The position numbers and the translations under genes were made by a program. A stretch of 44,709 nt of DNA from Bifidobacterium phasiani (GTDB taxonomy: Bacteria; Actinomycetota; Actinomycetes; Actinomycetales; Bifidobacteriaceae): assembly GCF_019331775.1 (NCBI RefSeq), contig NZ_JAHBBD010000021.1, positions 1 to 44,709 of the forward strand. The letters run 5' to 3'. Below are positions 26,974 through 36,652 of this stretch, in pieces (position 1 is the stretch's first letter; each line of letters begins with the position of its first letter). Below the pieces are notes generated by a model. It saw only the letters and a list, made by a program, of their open reading frames with translations, searched no databases and was not told where the DNA came from.

Positions 26974-28057
26974 GCAGTCCATCTTGGCACACGCGAATGA
27001 CGTGTTTCTTGCGATTGGCTGAATGTCCACTGGGAAGAGACACGGCGCCTTGACCGTGCCACCGGACGATCAGCCGGTCGATCGCCTCGACATGCCGCGA
27101 CGTGCAGGGAATCCCGGCCCTGCCGAGGGCGTGGGCGACCACCCGCAGCCGGATCGCCTCCGGCTCGCGCTCCAGCACGTCCGCGCGCAGCGTCATCACG
27201 ACGTCCCCGCATTCTCCGTCGGCGAACGCCACCGCCTCGGCCGTCGCGCGCTCGGCCATCGCGTCGAGCAGCGCCTTGTCCCGCCGCGCCAGCCGCGAGG
27301 CCTGCGCCAGGTGCGCCGCCACGCCGCCGCCGGCGAAGCGCTCCAGGAACGGCATCAGGTCGTGCCGCACCCGCGAGCGCAGCGGATAGCCGTCGGGCAG
27401 CGGCCCGTCGGCGCCGTCGCCGTTGGTCGGGTCGTCCCACCACCGCAGCCCCAGGTCCCGGCAGATGCCGGTGGTGTCCTCGCGCGACAGCCCGAGCAGC
27501 GGGCGCAGGAAGCGCACGCCGTCGCGCTCGAAGGACTCCGGCATGCCCGCCACCGCGTCGACGCCCCCGGAACGCAGCAGCCCCATCAGCACGGTCTCGG
27601 CCTGGTCGTCCATCGTGTGCGCGAGCAGCACCGCGGCCGCGCCGCGCGCCCGGGCCTCGCCGGCCAGGGCATCGTAGCGCGCCTCGCGCGCGGCGGCCTC
27701 GACCCCCTCGCCCTCGGCGCGCACCGCGACGCGGCGCACGGCCACCGGATTCAGCCCGAGCCCCTCGCAGCGCCGTGCGGCCTGGCTCGCGACGGCCGCC
27801 GACCCCTCCTGCAGCCCGTGGTCCACGACGACGACGCCGCACCGCAGGCCCAGCGAGGCGCACACCGTCGCCGCGACGGCGGCCAGCGCCATCGAGTCAC
27901 GGCCGCCCGAGCAGGCCACCAGCACCAGCGGCGCGTCGGCGTCCGGCTCATGGCTGCCGTGTCGCGCGAACCGCGCGTCCTGCAGCCCCAGGCCGGCGGC
28001 CTCAAGGGCGGCGCGCACCGCGCCGACCGCGGATCGCATGCGGGTCGAGTACGCCAT
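26948..28057 (-). CDS. tilS: tRNA(Ile)-lysidine synthetase
   Basis: A 369-aa enzyme with the PP-loop motif SGGRDS (50-55), the VVVDHGLQEGS segment and LLAHTMDDQAETVLM. RPLLGLSREDT and WWDDPTN belong to the N-type ATPase core. It adds lysine to C34 of tRNA-Ile(CAU) so that it reads AUA. The dacB stop and this ATG overlap (TGATG); a GTG 3 nt upstream could also serve. Confidence 0.93.
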   Translation of the reverse strand: MAYSTRMRSAVGAVRAALEAAGLGLQDARFARHGSHEPDADAPLVLVACSGGRDSMALAAVAATVCASLGLRCGVVVVDHGLQEGSAAVASQAARRCEGLGLNPVAVRRVAVRAEGEGVEAAAREARYDALAGEARARGAAAVLLAHTMDDQAETVLMGLLRSGGVDAVAGMPESFERDGVRFLRPLLGLSREDTTGICRDLGLRWWDDPTNGDGADGPLPDGYPLRSRVRHDLMPFLERFAGGGVAAHLAQASRLARRDKALLDAMAERATAEAVAFADGECGDVVMTLRADVLEREPEAIRLRVVAHALGRAGIPCTSRHVEAIDRLIVRWHGQGAVSLPSGHSANRKKHVIRVCQDGLHANRRCSG

Positions 28058-29505
28058 CACAGACCGGCCAATCCGGCGATGAACACGTCCACGGCCCGCG
28101 CCGCCTCCCAGGCGTTCTCCGGGTCGTTCACGATGATCGCGAAGGCCAGCACGCCGCCGTCGCGCCGCGAGACGTTGCCGGTCATCGCCGTGACCGCGTC
28201 CAGGGTGCCGGTCTTGACGCGCAGCAGGCCCGCCGCGTCGTCGTCGGCCAGGCGGCCGGCCGCGGTGCCGGTCAGCCCGGGCACCGACATGCCCTCGAGC
28301 ATGCCGGCGCCGACGTCGCCGCCCAGCGCCAGCGCCTGGACCTCCACGAGGATGCTCGCGGTGAGCCGCGAGCCCGGCGCCAGCCCCGAGCAGTCCGCCA
28401 TGCTCAGCGCGGCGGTGTCGACGCCCAGATCATCCAGAGCGGCGGTCACGGCCTGCGTCGCGCCGGCCGGCGAGTTGTCGTGCCCGGTCGCCAGCGCGAC
28501 CAGCCGGCCGAACTCCTCGGCGAGCGTATTGTCGGAATGCCGCAGCATGAACGCCATGATCTCGCTCAGCTGCGCCGAGCTCACCGTCGCGATCGGCGAC
28601 ATGCCCGCCGGAGTCGCGCCGGCCGCGGGCTCGCCGGCCACCGTGATCCCCCGTTCCGCCAGCCGGGCCGCGAAGGTCGCGGCGGCGTCGGCCGCGGGTT
28701 GCGTGGACAGCTCCGGGTACGCCGTGTAGGTGTCGGGGTCGTCCGGCGGGTCGGCCCACCGCCGGCCGCCGTCGACCGCCATCGAGGCGATGCCGGTGTA
28801 GTACAGGTTGCCGGGGTTGTTCTCCTCGATGCCCGCCGGGTACCGCGAGTCGCCGAACAGGGAGTCGTCGTACAGCAGCGTCACGGCGGTGATGCCGCGC
28901 TGGGCAAGCGCCTCGGCGGTCCGTTCGGCGAGCGTGCCCAGCCCGGCCCGGCCGTTGACATGGTCGGGGTCGCCGTCGCCCGCGCCGAGCAGCATGTCGC
29001 CGCCGCCGGAGAGCACCACGGTGGCCGAGCCGTCGGCGTTCTGGACCAGGTAGGTCGAGGTGTCCAGCGTGGAGGCCATGTCCAGCGTCGCGGTCGCGGC
29101 CAGCGAGGTCAGGGTCTTGAGCGTGGAGGCCGGCTCGCGCGCGGCGTCGGCGTTGCGCTGCGCGGCCACGGTGCCGTCGGCGTCGGCCACGACCACCGAA
29201 TAGTCGGCGCCCACGCCGCTGCTGGCGGCGAAGGCGTCGATCAGCGCGTTCGCCTCGTCGGCGTCGACGGGGATCGACAGGTCCGCGTCCGCGACCAGCC
29301 CGCCGGACGACAGGGACCGCCCGGCCTTAGGGACCTGCGGCGCGGCCACGCCGCGCACGGTGAGCGGGCCGGGCAGCACGTCGTAGGCGTCGGCGACGAC
29401 GTACCCCACCCCCAGCGCGATGGTCGCCGCCGCCGACACGGCGACGGTGAGCACGCGATGCGACGCGCGTGCGCGCCTGTGCTGCCCCGCGGTTGCTCGT
29501 GCCAC
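28057..29505 (-). CDS. dacB: D-Ala-D-Ala carboxypeptidase / PBP4
   Basis: A 482-aa exported penicillin-binding protein. An N-terminal membrane anchor lies at about 17-40. The active-site motifs are S127-TL-K130 (EPASTLKTLT), SDN (MLRHSDNTLAEE) and KTG (LLRVKTGTLD). It trims or cuts peptidoglycan peptides outside the membrane. The start is GTG, with GGGGGA upstream. It lies in the conserved dacB-tilS-hpt-ftsH cluster. Confidence 0.93.
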   Translation of the reverse strand: MARATAGQHRRARASHRVLTVAVSAAATIALGVGYVVADAYDVLPGPLTVRGVAAPQVPKAGRSLSSGGLVADADLSIPVDADEANALIDAFAASSGVGADYSVVVADADGTVAAQRNADAAREPASTLKTLTSLAATATLDMASTLDTSTYLVQNADGSATVVLSGGGDMLLGAGDGDPDHVNGRAGLGTLAERTAEALAQRGITAVTLLYDDSLFGDSRYPAGIEENNPGNLYYTGIASMAVDGGRRWADPPDDPDTYTAYPELSTQPAADAAATFAARLAERGITVAGEPAAGATPAGMSPIATVSSAQLSEIMAFMLRHSDNTLAEEFGRLVALATGHDNSPAGATQAVTAALDDLGVDTAALSMADCSGLAPGSRLTASILVEVQALALGGDVGAGMLEGMSVPGLTGTAAGRLADDDAAGLLRVKTGTLDAVTAMTGNVSRRDGGVLAFAIIVNDPENAWEAARAVDVFIAGLAGL

Positions 29506-29538
29506 GGCCGCTCCCCCTTCGTGTCCTGCCGGTTGCGC

Positions 29539-31173
29539 CTACTTCTGCAGGGATGCGAACGAATCGAGCGTGCGCACGATCGCCGGCATCCTGGCATCCA
29601 TCAGCTTACCGCCAAGCCACGAACCGAGCACGAGGAACCCGACGCCGTCGGCCAGCGCCACCGGGATCAGCACCCAGTACAGGTCCCACAGCCCCGCCAG
29701 CAGCAGCCCCACGCCGACCAGCGCGGTGGGCAGCATCAGCACCACCGTGCCGAGGATCGGGACGAACGGGAACAGCATCTGCGCCACGGCGCGGCCCTGC
29801 GGGGTCGAGAACGGCTTGTCGATCGAGGGCACCGGGTACATCAGCACGCAGGACGTCACCTCGGCCGCGCCCAGGCTGCAGTACGACAGGCCCAGCGACA
29901 GCGCGGCGTAGGTCAGGCCGGTGGCGACGCCGCCGGGCGAGGCCCAGTCCCCCGTGATCACGAAGCACGCCACGGCGAGCACCAGCGTGTACAGCGTGAT
30001 CAGCGTGGCGTACACGCGGGCGCGGCCGATGCGGTCGTCCATGCCGCGCACGCCGCAGATCGCCTGCATCGTCCAGCCGCGACCGTCGTAGGCCAGGCCG
30101 TTGGCCTCGGCGAGCGCGACGAACAGCCCGCCCCACAGCAGGCCCTGCCAGACCATGACGCTCATGCCGTGCGACTGGATGGCGAACAGCACCACGAACA
30201 GCAGCGGGAAGATGAACATCAGCCCCTGGCGCGGATCGCGCCTGAGGTAGGTGAACACCCGCGCCGACACCGCTCCGGAGATACTGTCCGGCGCCCAGGC
30301 GAACGCGCCGACGCCCTTGACGGAAGCGGTCGCGGTCTCGGAGCCGACCGTCAGCCGCTCGCGGCGCAGGCACCATACCGAGATCAGGAAGCACAGCACC
30401 CAGGTGACGGCCAGCACCGCGACGCGGCCGGCGAGCATCGCCCAATCGCCCGCGTACGCGTCGAACGGCAGCCGGAAGGCCGCGCCGAACGGCGTCCAGG
30501 CCAGCACCGAGGCGGTCGCGGCGAACGGCTCGATGGTCAGCACCTCCACGTCCTGCGTGTTGATCGCCACGCTCGGGACCTGGCACATCACCACGAACGC
30601 GACGAGCACGACGCAGTAGAAGGCGTTGCGCCCGCGCGTCGAGCGGACCAGCGTGGTGGCCGCCGAGATGACCATCTTCGAGACGCTGACCATCGTGACG
30701 ATGGCCAGCGGCGCCGCGACGAAAGCCACGGCCACCGCGCCCGCGCCCATCCAGCGGTACGCGAGGGGCCACAGCAGCAGCGAGAGCAGGCCGCAGATCG
30801 CCGGAAGGCCGGACAGGCCGGAGACCAGCAGGCCGGCGTGCAGCTCGCGGTCGGGGATGCCGTAGAGCTCGAACTTGCGCGGACTCATCGTGGCGCCCTC
30901 GCCGATCAGCATGAGCTGGACGAGCGCGACGCCCAGCGTGAGGAACGCGCCGACGATGACCACGACGGTCTGCAGCACCAGGCCGTACCCCGGGATGGCC
31001 AGCAGGTCTGCGGAGCCGCCGAGGAACCAGGCGAGCGCACCCGTTCCGACGACCACGCCGACGCCCACCAGCAGCGAGATCACGTAGCCGATGGTCTGCC
31101 ACACGGATTTGCGCAGCGCCGCCCAGGTCAGCGCCCAACGCAGCGCGACGATCGTGCCTATGGTGCGCATCAT
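29539..31173 (-). CDS. ABC transporter permease (large, about 12 TM)
   Basis: A 544-aa membrane protein with many hydrophobic helices and few soluble loops. Two related halves are suggested (about 1-260 and 320-544). It begins MMRTIGTIVALRWALTWAAL. The start ATG overlaps the ATPase stop by 4 nt, so it is the permease partner of 31170-32009. Family members in Bifidobacterium and other Actinobacteria are annotated as exporters of unknown substrate. Confidence 0.8.
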   Translation of the reverse strand: MMRTIGTIVALRWALTWAALRKSVWQTIGYVISLLVGVGVVVGTGALAWFLGGSADLLAIPGYGLVLQTVVVIVGAFLTLGVALVQLMLIGEGATMSPRKFELYGIPDRELHAGLLVSGLSGLPAICGLLSLLLWPLAYRWMGAGAVAVAFVAAPLAIVTMVSVSKMVISAATTLVRSTRGRNAFYCVVLVAFVVMCQVPSVAINTQDVEVLTIEPFAATASVLAWTPFGAAFRLPFDAYAGDWAMLAGRVAVLAVTWVLCFLISVWCLRRERLTVGSETATASVKGVGAFAWAPDSISGAVSARVFTYLRRDPRQGLMFIFPLLFVVLFAIQSHGMSVMVWQGLLWGGLFVALAEANGLAYDGRGWTMQAICGVRGMDDRIGRARVYATLITLYTLVLAVACFVITGDWASPGGVATGLTYAALSLGLSYCSLGAAEVTSCVLMYPVPSIDKPFSTPQGRAVAQMLFPFVPILGTVVLMLPTALVGVGLLLAGLWDLYWVLIPVALADGVGFLVLGSWLGGKLMDARMPAIVRTLDSFASLQK

Positions 31174-32009
31174 GCCTCCGAACCGCCGTCGAGCCAGGAC
31201 AGGTGCGCCGCGGCGTGACGGCCGCCGACCAGCTGCAGGAACCGCTCCTCGAGGTCCTCGCCGGCGGCGACCTGCTCGACCGTGCCGGCCGCGCACACCT
31301 GGCCCTTGTTGACCACGGCCACGTGCGTGCACATCTTCTCGACCAGCGCCATCACGTGCGAGGAGATGATCACCGTGCCGCCGGTGCCGGCGTATTCGAT
31401 CAGGATGTCCTTGAGGTTCGCGCTGGAGACCGGGTCCACCGATTCGAACGGCTCATCCAGCACCAGGATGCGCGGGCTGTGGATCATGGCCGCGGCCAGG
31501 CAGATCTTCTTGGTCATGCCGGCCGAGTAGTCCACGACCATCGTGTTCGCCGCGCCCGTCAGGTCGAAGGCCGACAGCAGGTCGTTGGCGCGCCGGACGG
31601 TCTCGTCGCGGCGCATGCCGCGCAGCATGCCCGAGTAGACCAGCAGCTGCAGGCCGGTGAGCCGGTCGAAGATCTGGTCGGGCTGGGGCATCACGCCGAT
31701 GGCGCGCTTGGCGCGGTTGACGTCGCTCCACACGTCCCGGCCGAGGATCATGGCCGTGCCGGCGTCGGGCACCAGCAGTCCGGTGAGCATGTTCAGCGTC
31801 GTGGTCTTGCCCGCGCCGTTGGGGCCGACCAGGCCGTAGAACGAGCCGATGGGGATGTCCAGCGACAGGCCGTTGACGGCCACCTTGTCGTCGAAGCGCT
31901 TGAACAGGCCGCGGATCGACACCGCGGCGGCGGGATTGGCAGGGACGTCGGGCACGGGCGCCGCGGAAAATTCGGCACCCGGCACGTGATTGTCTAGTGT
32001 CATGCTCAT
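31170..32009 (-). CDS. ABC transporter ATP-binding protein
   Basis: A 279-aa ATPase: Walker A GPNGAGKTT, Q-loop MPQPDQIF, signature YSAGMTKK in place of the usual LSGGQ, Walker B ILVLDEPFESVD and switch SSHVMAL. It is closest to CcmA/NatA-type export ATPases. Three in-frame ATGs lie at 32015, 32009 and 32003; 32009 has the best distance to the G-rich tract (32019-32027) that seems to act as ribosome-binding site. The substrate is unknown. Confidence 0.88.
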   Translation of the reverse strand: MSMTLDNHVPGAEFSAAPVPDVPANPAAAVSIRGLFKRFDDKVAVNGLSLDIPIGSFYGLVGPNGAGKTTTLNMLTGLLVPDAGTAMILGRDVWSDVNRAKRAIGVMPQPDQIFDRLTGLQLLVYSGMLRGMRRDETVRRANDLLSAFDLTGAANTMVVDYSAGMTKKICLAAAMIHSPRILVLDEPFESVDPVSSANLKDILIEYAGTGGTVIISSHVMALVEKMCTHVAVVNKGQVCAAGTVEQVAAGEDLEERFLQLVGGRHAAAHLSWLDGGSEA

Positions 32010-32018
32010 AAGCATATA

Positions 32019-32027
32019 CCCCCCCCC
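32019..32027 (-). promoter_or_regulatory. Run of nine G in the ribosome-binding region of the ABC ATPase
   Basis: On the coding strand nine consecutive G precede TATATGCTTATGAGCATG. This is the only purine-rich element at a suitable distance from the start codons. Length changes by slipped-strand pairing would alter the spacing between the G tract and the start codon. Confidence 0.5.
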
Positions 32028-32059
32028 GGAACCGAAACCGGAGTGTCGGGAAGGCCGGA

Positions 32060-33295
32060 TCACGCGCCCTTGTGCACGATCGGCTTCCACTCCGCCTTCG
32101 AGAAGATGGCCTGGAATGAGATCGGGATGTAGCTGAGCATGTAGATCGGGAAGCTGAGCACGTAGGCGAACAGCTCCTTGTTCGTGGCGCCGATGTTGTC
32201 GCGCTCGACGACGATCGTCAGCGCGGCCAGCAGCATCAGCGAGAGCATGCTGGTGATGATCGCCGAGGCCCAGCCGGTGATCGAGCCGAGCTGGCTCGTC
32301 CAGGTCACGAAGCCGAACGCGGCGAACAGCAGGCCCAGCACCACACGCACCACGCTGAGCACCATGAACGGGCAGATCAGCAGGGTCAGGTCGACCGCCG
32401 AGAAGTCGCGCTCGCGCACCGCGCGGAAGATCAGCTGCGGCCCGTAGTAGCGGAACACCTGCAGGAAGCCCTTGCTCCAGCGCAGGCGCTGGCGCCAGCT
32501 CTGCCGGAACGTCACCGGCTGCTCGTCGTACAGGATCGCGGTGCCGCAGTAGCCGATGCGGTCGCCGTGCAGCACCGAGTCCATCGTGAACTCGAGGTCC
32601 TCGGTCAGCAGGTGGAACTTCCAGCCCTTGTTGCGGTTCATGATCTCGCGCGAGAACATGAAGCCGGTGCCGCCCACGTGGCAGCTGGTGCCGAGCTTCA
32701 TGCGCGAGGAGTTCAGGAAGCGCGACTCGCGGATGAACCACAGCGCCGAGCCCGACGAGACCCAGTTGTCGGACAGGTTCACCGAGTTGCGGTAGCTGGT
32801 CAGGATGCGGAAGCCGGACTGGAACGCCTTGTTCATCTCCTCGACGTAGTGCCGGTCGAGCCGGTTGTCGGCGTCGAACACGAAGAAGGCGTCGTAGCGC
32901 TGCGCCTCGCCGGAGTCGAGCATCCGGTCGAGCAGGTAGGTCAGCGCGTACCCCTTGCCGATCAGCTCCTGGTTGAAGCGCTCGATGACGTGGCAGCCCC
33001 GGTCGCGCGCGACCCGGGCGGTGTCGTCGGTGCAGTTGTCGGCGACCAGCCAGATGTCGATCAGTTCGGTCGGGTAGGTCTGCGCGTGCAGCGAGTCGAT
33101 GAGGTTGCCGATGACGTTCCGCTCGTTGCGTGCCGAGATCAGCACCGCGTAGCGCTTGTCCATCGGGGCGTCGGGGAATCGCACCGGCTTGGCGAACAGG
33201 GAGATCAGGATGCACACGCCCTGGTAGATGACCCCGGCGCCGCCGAGGATCACCATCAGCACGTCCAGCACGGTCAGCAGCACCATCAGCGCCAC
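32060..33295 (-). CDS. Membrane-bound processive glycosyltransferase, family GT2
   Basis: A 411-aa protein with an N-terminal helix (about 5-30), a GT2 catalytic domain with ADNCTDD, FDADN (DxD), LTEDLEF and QRLRW motifs, and four helices at the C-terminal end (about 295-400). The D,D,D,Q(R)xRW set marks processive enzymes like hyaluronan, cellulose or poly-N-acetylglucosamine synthases. The sugar cannot be told. Its start overlaps the end of the AI-2E-family gene by 10 nt. Confidence 0.88.
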   Translation of the reverse strand: MALMVLLTVLDVLMVILGGAGVIYQGVCILISLFAKPVRFPDAPMDKRYAVLISARNERNVIGNLIDSLHAQTYPTELIDIWLVADNCTDDTARVARDRGCHVIERFNQELIGKGYALTYLLDRMLDSGEAQRYDAFFVFDADNRLDRHYVEEMNKAFQSGFRILTSYRNSVNLSDNWVSSGSALWFIRESRFLNSSRMKLGTSCHVGGTGFMFSREIMNRNKGWKFHLLTEDLEFTMDSVLHGDRIGYCGTAILYDEQPVTFRQSWRQRLRWSKGFLQVFRYYGPQLIFRAVRERDFSAVDLTLLICPFMVLSVVRVVLGLLFAAFGFVTWTSQLGSITGWASAIITSMLSLMLLAALTIVVERDNIGATNKELFAYVLSFPIYMLSYIPISFQAIFSKAEWKPIVHKGA

Positions 33296-34968
33296 CTGCT
33301 TCTCGGGTTGTCGGCCCCGCCGTCCTTTGTCGCGCCGCCGCCGGATGCGGACGGGCGGCGCGTCGCGGCCCCGCCGTCCTTCGGTACGGGGCCGTTCGTC
33401 GACGCCGAACCGTCCGTCGACGCGGCGCCGTCCGTACGCTCCCCGTCCGCCGGCCCGCGGCCGCCGGCCGCGCCGCCGTCGGATGCGGACGCGCCGGAGT
33501 CGGCAGACGCGGCGTCATCCGCCGCGGCGCCGTCCGGTGCGGTACCGGTCGCGCCGCCGCCGATGAACAGGTCGGCCAGCACGTCGGCGTCGGCCACGCC
33601 GGTTCCGGCGAGCCCGGCGCCCCTGCGCGACAGGATGTGCTTCGGGATCGCCACGGTCTGCGAGTCGTCCAGGTCGGCGGCGGTGGGGATCTGGTACAGC
33701 TCGCGCAGGCGCTCGATGTCCTCGTCCATCGGCACGCGGGCCGTCGATCCCTTGGCCGCGCGCGGCATGTGGTCGCTCACCGGCTTGATGACGTGCTCGG
33801 TGAACGCCTCGGCGCCCTCGACCACCTTCGACTTCTTGACCGGCTTCGGGTCGCTCATCAGCGGGGAGTCCACCAGCTCGTAGCGCTTGGTGTACAGCTT
33901 GAACATCGCCTGCAGGCTCGCGGTGATCGGCAGCGCGAGGAACGCGCCCAACGCGCCGAACACGCCGCCCAGGACCAGCACGGCGAGGAACGCGATCGCC
34001 GGGTTCAGGTCCATCGTGCGCTGCGAGATCTTCGGCGAGAAGATCAGGTTCTCGATCTGCTGGTAGATGACGATGTACACCAGCACGGCCACCGCGTACG
34101 CCAGGCCGTTGTCGCCCCAGGCGAACAGCACCGGCAGCGCGCCACCGATGTAGGTGCCGACCGTCGGGATGAACTGCGAGACGATACCGCAGAACAGCGC
34201 CAGCGGCAGCCAGTACTGCACGTGGATCAGATCGAGGAAGATCGCCGTGCAGAACGCGTTGATCGCGGCCAGGATCGTGCGCGAGAACAGGAAGTTCGAG
34301 ATCTGGTCCTGCACGATCGTCCAGCCGAGCAGGAAGCGGCGTTGCGTCGCCGGGCCCAGCCACTGGCACAGGCTGCGCCTGAGCTTGGGTCCCGCGGCGG
34401 ACAGGTAGTACGTGACCATCACCACGGTGAGCAGGTCGAGCAGGAACGAGAACAGGCCGACGGTCGTGTTCAGCGCCTGGCCGGCGAAGTCGGTGACCCA
34501 CGAGGTCTGGATGCTGTTGAAGATCTCCGTGCCGAGGTTCTGGATCTCGGGCAGCCTGAACGTCGTGTAGTGCTCGACGGTGTTCGCGATCTCCTCGTAG
34601 ACGCCGGGCAGCCCGCGGACCATCGAGATCAGCTGCTGGACGAACATGTTGCCGAACAGGGCCATCAGCGCGATGATCACCGCCGCCAGGCCGACCAGGC
34701 TCACCGCGGAGGCCACGCCGCGCCGCCAGCCGTGGCGGACCATCATCAGCACCAGCGGCTCGATCGCCAGCGCCAGGAACAGCGAGATGACCACGTCGAG
34801 CACGACGCCGGACACCCCGCTCCACGAACGCCATGCGAAGTACGCGAGGAACACGGCGATGGCGGCGTACAGCAGCGCGCGGCCGTACCACTCGGGAGGC
34901 CGGCGAGAATCCCCCTTCGCCGGGAACACCGCGGCCAGATCGATCTTCTGATCTTCCTGTTCGTTCAT
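33286..34968 (-). CDS. AI-2E family transporter
   Basis: A 560-aa protein. Residues about 1-380 have seven or eight helices typical of the AI-2E_transport (PF01594) family, with GGVFGALGAFLALPITASLQ near the end of the core. The last 170 residues are a soluble tail, of which about 90 are Asp/Gly/Ala low complexity. The family includes AI-2 exporters and Na+/H+ antiporters; function here is open. It is the first gene after the fucO terminator and probably the start of the downstream operon. Confidence 0.85.
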   Translation of the reverse strand: MNEQEDQKIDLAAVFPAKGDSRRPPEWYGRALLYAAIAVFLAYFAWRSWSGVSGVVLDVVISLFLALAIEPLVLMMVRHGWRRGVASAVSLVGLAAVIIALMALFGNMFVQQLISMVRGLPGVYEEIANTVEHYTTFRLPEIQNLGTEIFNSIQTSWVTDFAGQALNTTVGLFSFLLDLLTVVMVTYYLSAAGPKLRRSLCQWLGPATQRRFLLGWTIVQDQISNFLFSRTILAAINAFCTAIFLDLIHVQYWLPLALFCGIVSQFIPTVGTYIGGALPVLFAWGDNGLAYAVAVLVYIVIYQQIENLIFSPKISQRTMDLNPAIAFLAVLVLGGVFGALGAFLALPITASLQAMFKLYTKRYELVDSPLMSDPKPVKKSKVVEGAEAFTEHVIKPVSDHMPRAAKGSTARVPMDEDIERLRELYQIPTAADLDDSQTVAIPKHILSRRGAGLAGTGVADADVLADLFIGGGATGTAPDGAAADDAASADSGASASDGGAAGGRGPADGERTDGAASTDGSASTNGPVPKDGGAATRRPSASGGGATKDGGADNPRSRWR

Positions 34969-35026
34969 GGTGCCCTATTGTACGGCGTGGTGCGGGCCAA
35001 GCGCCGGGCGCGATCCCCCGAGAACG

Positions 35027-35066
35027 GGAAAACCGTACGCCCCGGCTGTGGAGCGTACGGTTTTCC
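35027..35066 (-). terminator. Terminator downstream of fucO
   Basis: GGAAAACCGTACGC (35027-35040) pairs perfectly with GCGTACGGTTTTCC (35053-35066), with a 12-nt loop. In the minus direction it begins 17 nt after the fucO stop and ends in GGTTTTCC. Confidence 0.85.
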
Positions 35067-35082
35067 TGCGGGAGGCGCCGGA

Positions 35083-36234
35083 CTACATCAGGCTCTTGTA
35101 GATCGCGAGGATGTCCTCCTCGGTGGCCTGGCGCGGGTTGCCCGGCGTGCACACGTCGTGGAAGGCGTCGTGGGCGAGCGCCTCCAGGTCGGCCTCGGTG
35201 GCGCCCACCTCGGAGATCGTGGTCGGGTTGCCCAGCTCCACGGTCAGCTTGTGGACGGCCTGCACGGCCTCCTCGCGCACGGTCTCCAGGTCGCCGGTGT
35301 AGGCGTCCGCGACGCCGAACGCGTCGGCGATGTCGCGGTACTTCTCGCCGGTGTACTCCTTGTTGTACTCCATCACCGGGGCCAGCAGGATGCCGTTGGC
35401 CACGCCGTGGGCCACGCCGAGGCGGCCGCCCAGCGGGTGGGCCATGCCGTGCACCAGGCCCAGGCCGACGTTCGAGTAGGCCATGCCGGTGATGTACGAG
35501 GCGTACGCCATCTGCTCGCCGGCCTCGACGTCGCCCTCGGCGGACTTGGCGAGGTTCCTGGCGATCATGCGGATCGTCTGCATCGACAGGCAGTCGGACA
35601 GGCTCCACGCACCCGGGGTGATGTAGCCCTCGATGGCGTGGGTGAGCGCGTCCAGGCCGGTGGCGACCTTCAGGCCGCGCGGCTGGGTGTCGGTCAGGTC
35701 CGGGTCGACGAACGCGACGATCGGGATGTCGTGCGGGTCGACGGCCACGAACTTGCGCTTGTTCGCGGTGTCGGTGATGACGTAGTTGATCGTGGTCTCC
35801 GAGGCGGTGCCGGCGGTGGTCGGCACGCCGAAGATCGGGACGGACGGGTTCTTGGTGGCGGCCACGCCCTCCAGCGAGAGCACGTCGGCGAACTCCGGGT
35901 TCGCGGTGACGATGCCGATGCCCTTGCAGGTGTCCTGCGGCGAACCGCCGCCCAGGCCGATCAGGAAGTCGGCGCCGGAGTCGGCGAACTTGGCGACGCC
36001 GTCCTTGATGCACTCGACCGGCGGGTTCGGCTGGACGTTGTCGAACACCTCGTACGGCATGCCCGCCCCGTCGAGCACGTCGGTGACCTTCTTGACGGTG
36101 CCGGTCTCGATCAGCACCGGATCGGTGACGATGAACGCCTTGGTGAAACCGTGGGACTTGGCGACGCCCGGGATCTCCTTGATCGCGCCGCGACCGAAAT
36201 ACGCCGTCTGGTTGAAAATCATCCTATAGACCAT
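35083..36234 (-). CDS. fucO: Lactaldehyde reductase (iron-dependent alcohol dehydrogenase)
   Basis: A 383-aa enzyme. The NAD-binding GGGSPQDTCKGIGI and the metal-binding region around THAIEGYIT and HGMAHPLGG are those of group III iron-dependent dehydrogenases, and the whole chain matches FucO. It interconverts L-lactaldehyde and 1,2-propanediol, the usual end of fucose or rhamnose breakdown in bifidobacteria. A strong ribosome-binding site (AAAGGAGGG) precedes the ATG. Confidence 0.93.
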   Translation of the reverse strand: MVYRMIFNQTAYFGRGAIKEIPGVAKSHGFTKAFIVTDPVLIETGTVKKVTDVLDGAGMPYEVFDNVQPNPPVECIKDGVAKFADSGADFLIGLGGGSPQDTCKGIGIVTANPEFADVLSLEGVAATKNPSVPIFGVPTTAGTASETTINYVITDTANKRKFVAVDPHDIPIVAFVDPDLTDTQPRGLKVATGLDALTHAIEGYITPGAWSLSDCLSMQTIRMIARNLAKSAEGDVEAGEQMAYASYITGMAYSNVGLGLVHGMAHPLGGRLGVAHGVANGILLAPVMEYNKEYTGEKYRDIADAFGVADAYTGDLETVREEAVQAVHKLTVELGNPTTISEVGATEADLEALAHDAFHDVCTPGNPRQATEEDILAIYKSLM

Positions 36235-36652
36235 GAAAGCCCTCCTTTGAAGCCCGTGTCTATCGCGTACCGTCCAAGCCGCCCGACGCCGGACGGCCGA
36301 CGTCTTTCATCATAGTGCCGGCGCATGCGATTCGCCGGAAGCGACCTTCCGCGACACTCCGACGATGTTAGCGTTACCGCGCGCCGCGGCGGCGGACCGG
36401 GGTCACCATACGCATCGCAAATGACGCAACGTTTCATCATAGAGAAACGCTATTTCAGCGGATGTCCGGCGAACATTGGCGCCCACGTCCGGAAACCCGC
36501 ATAATACCAGTGCAACCGTCGGCCGACGACGACGTCCGGCGGCCCGCTGCGCCGATGCAGCACGTCGCCCACCCCGCCGCGGGCACCAAGCCCGCCGCCG
36601 AAGGAAGCCCACCCACATAAGCGAAGAGAACAGAAGAGAGGAGAACCCACCC
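36235..36652. promoter_or_regulatory. Divergent promoter region of fucO and the GH3 gene
   Basis: 418 nt with no convincing gene. It contains an operator-like inverted repeat CGTTTC-8 nt-GAAACG (36430-36449). Both flanking genes concern sugar metabolism, so a sugar-responsive repressor is plausible. Strong Shine-Dalgarno sites stand at both ends (CCCTCCTTT at about 36239-36247 for fucO, AGAGAGGAG at 36634-36642 for GH3). Confidence 0.5.

Noticed and set aside
27775..31218. Very long open frame opposite tilS, dacB and the ABC permease
   Set aside because: An artefact of third-position GC bias; composition is Arg/Gly/His-rich without any domain, and the opposite strand has real genes.
33637..36315. 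892-codon open frame opposite the AI-2E and fucO genes
   Set aside because: Antisense shadow of two recognised genes, low-complexity protein.
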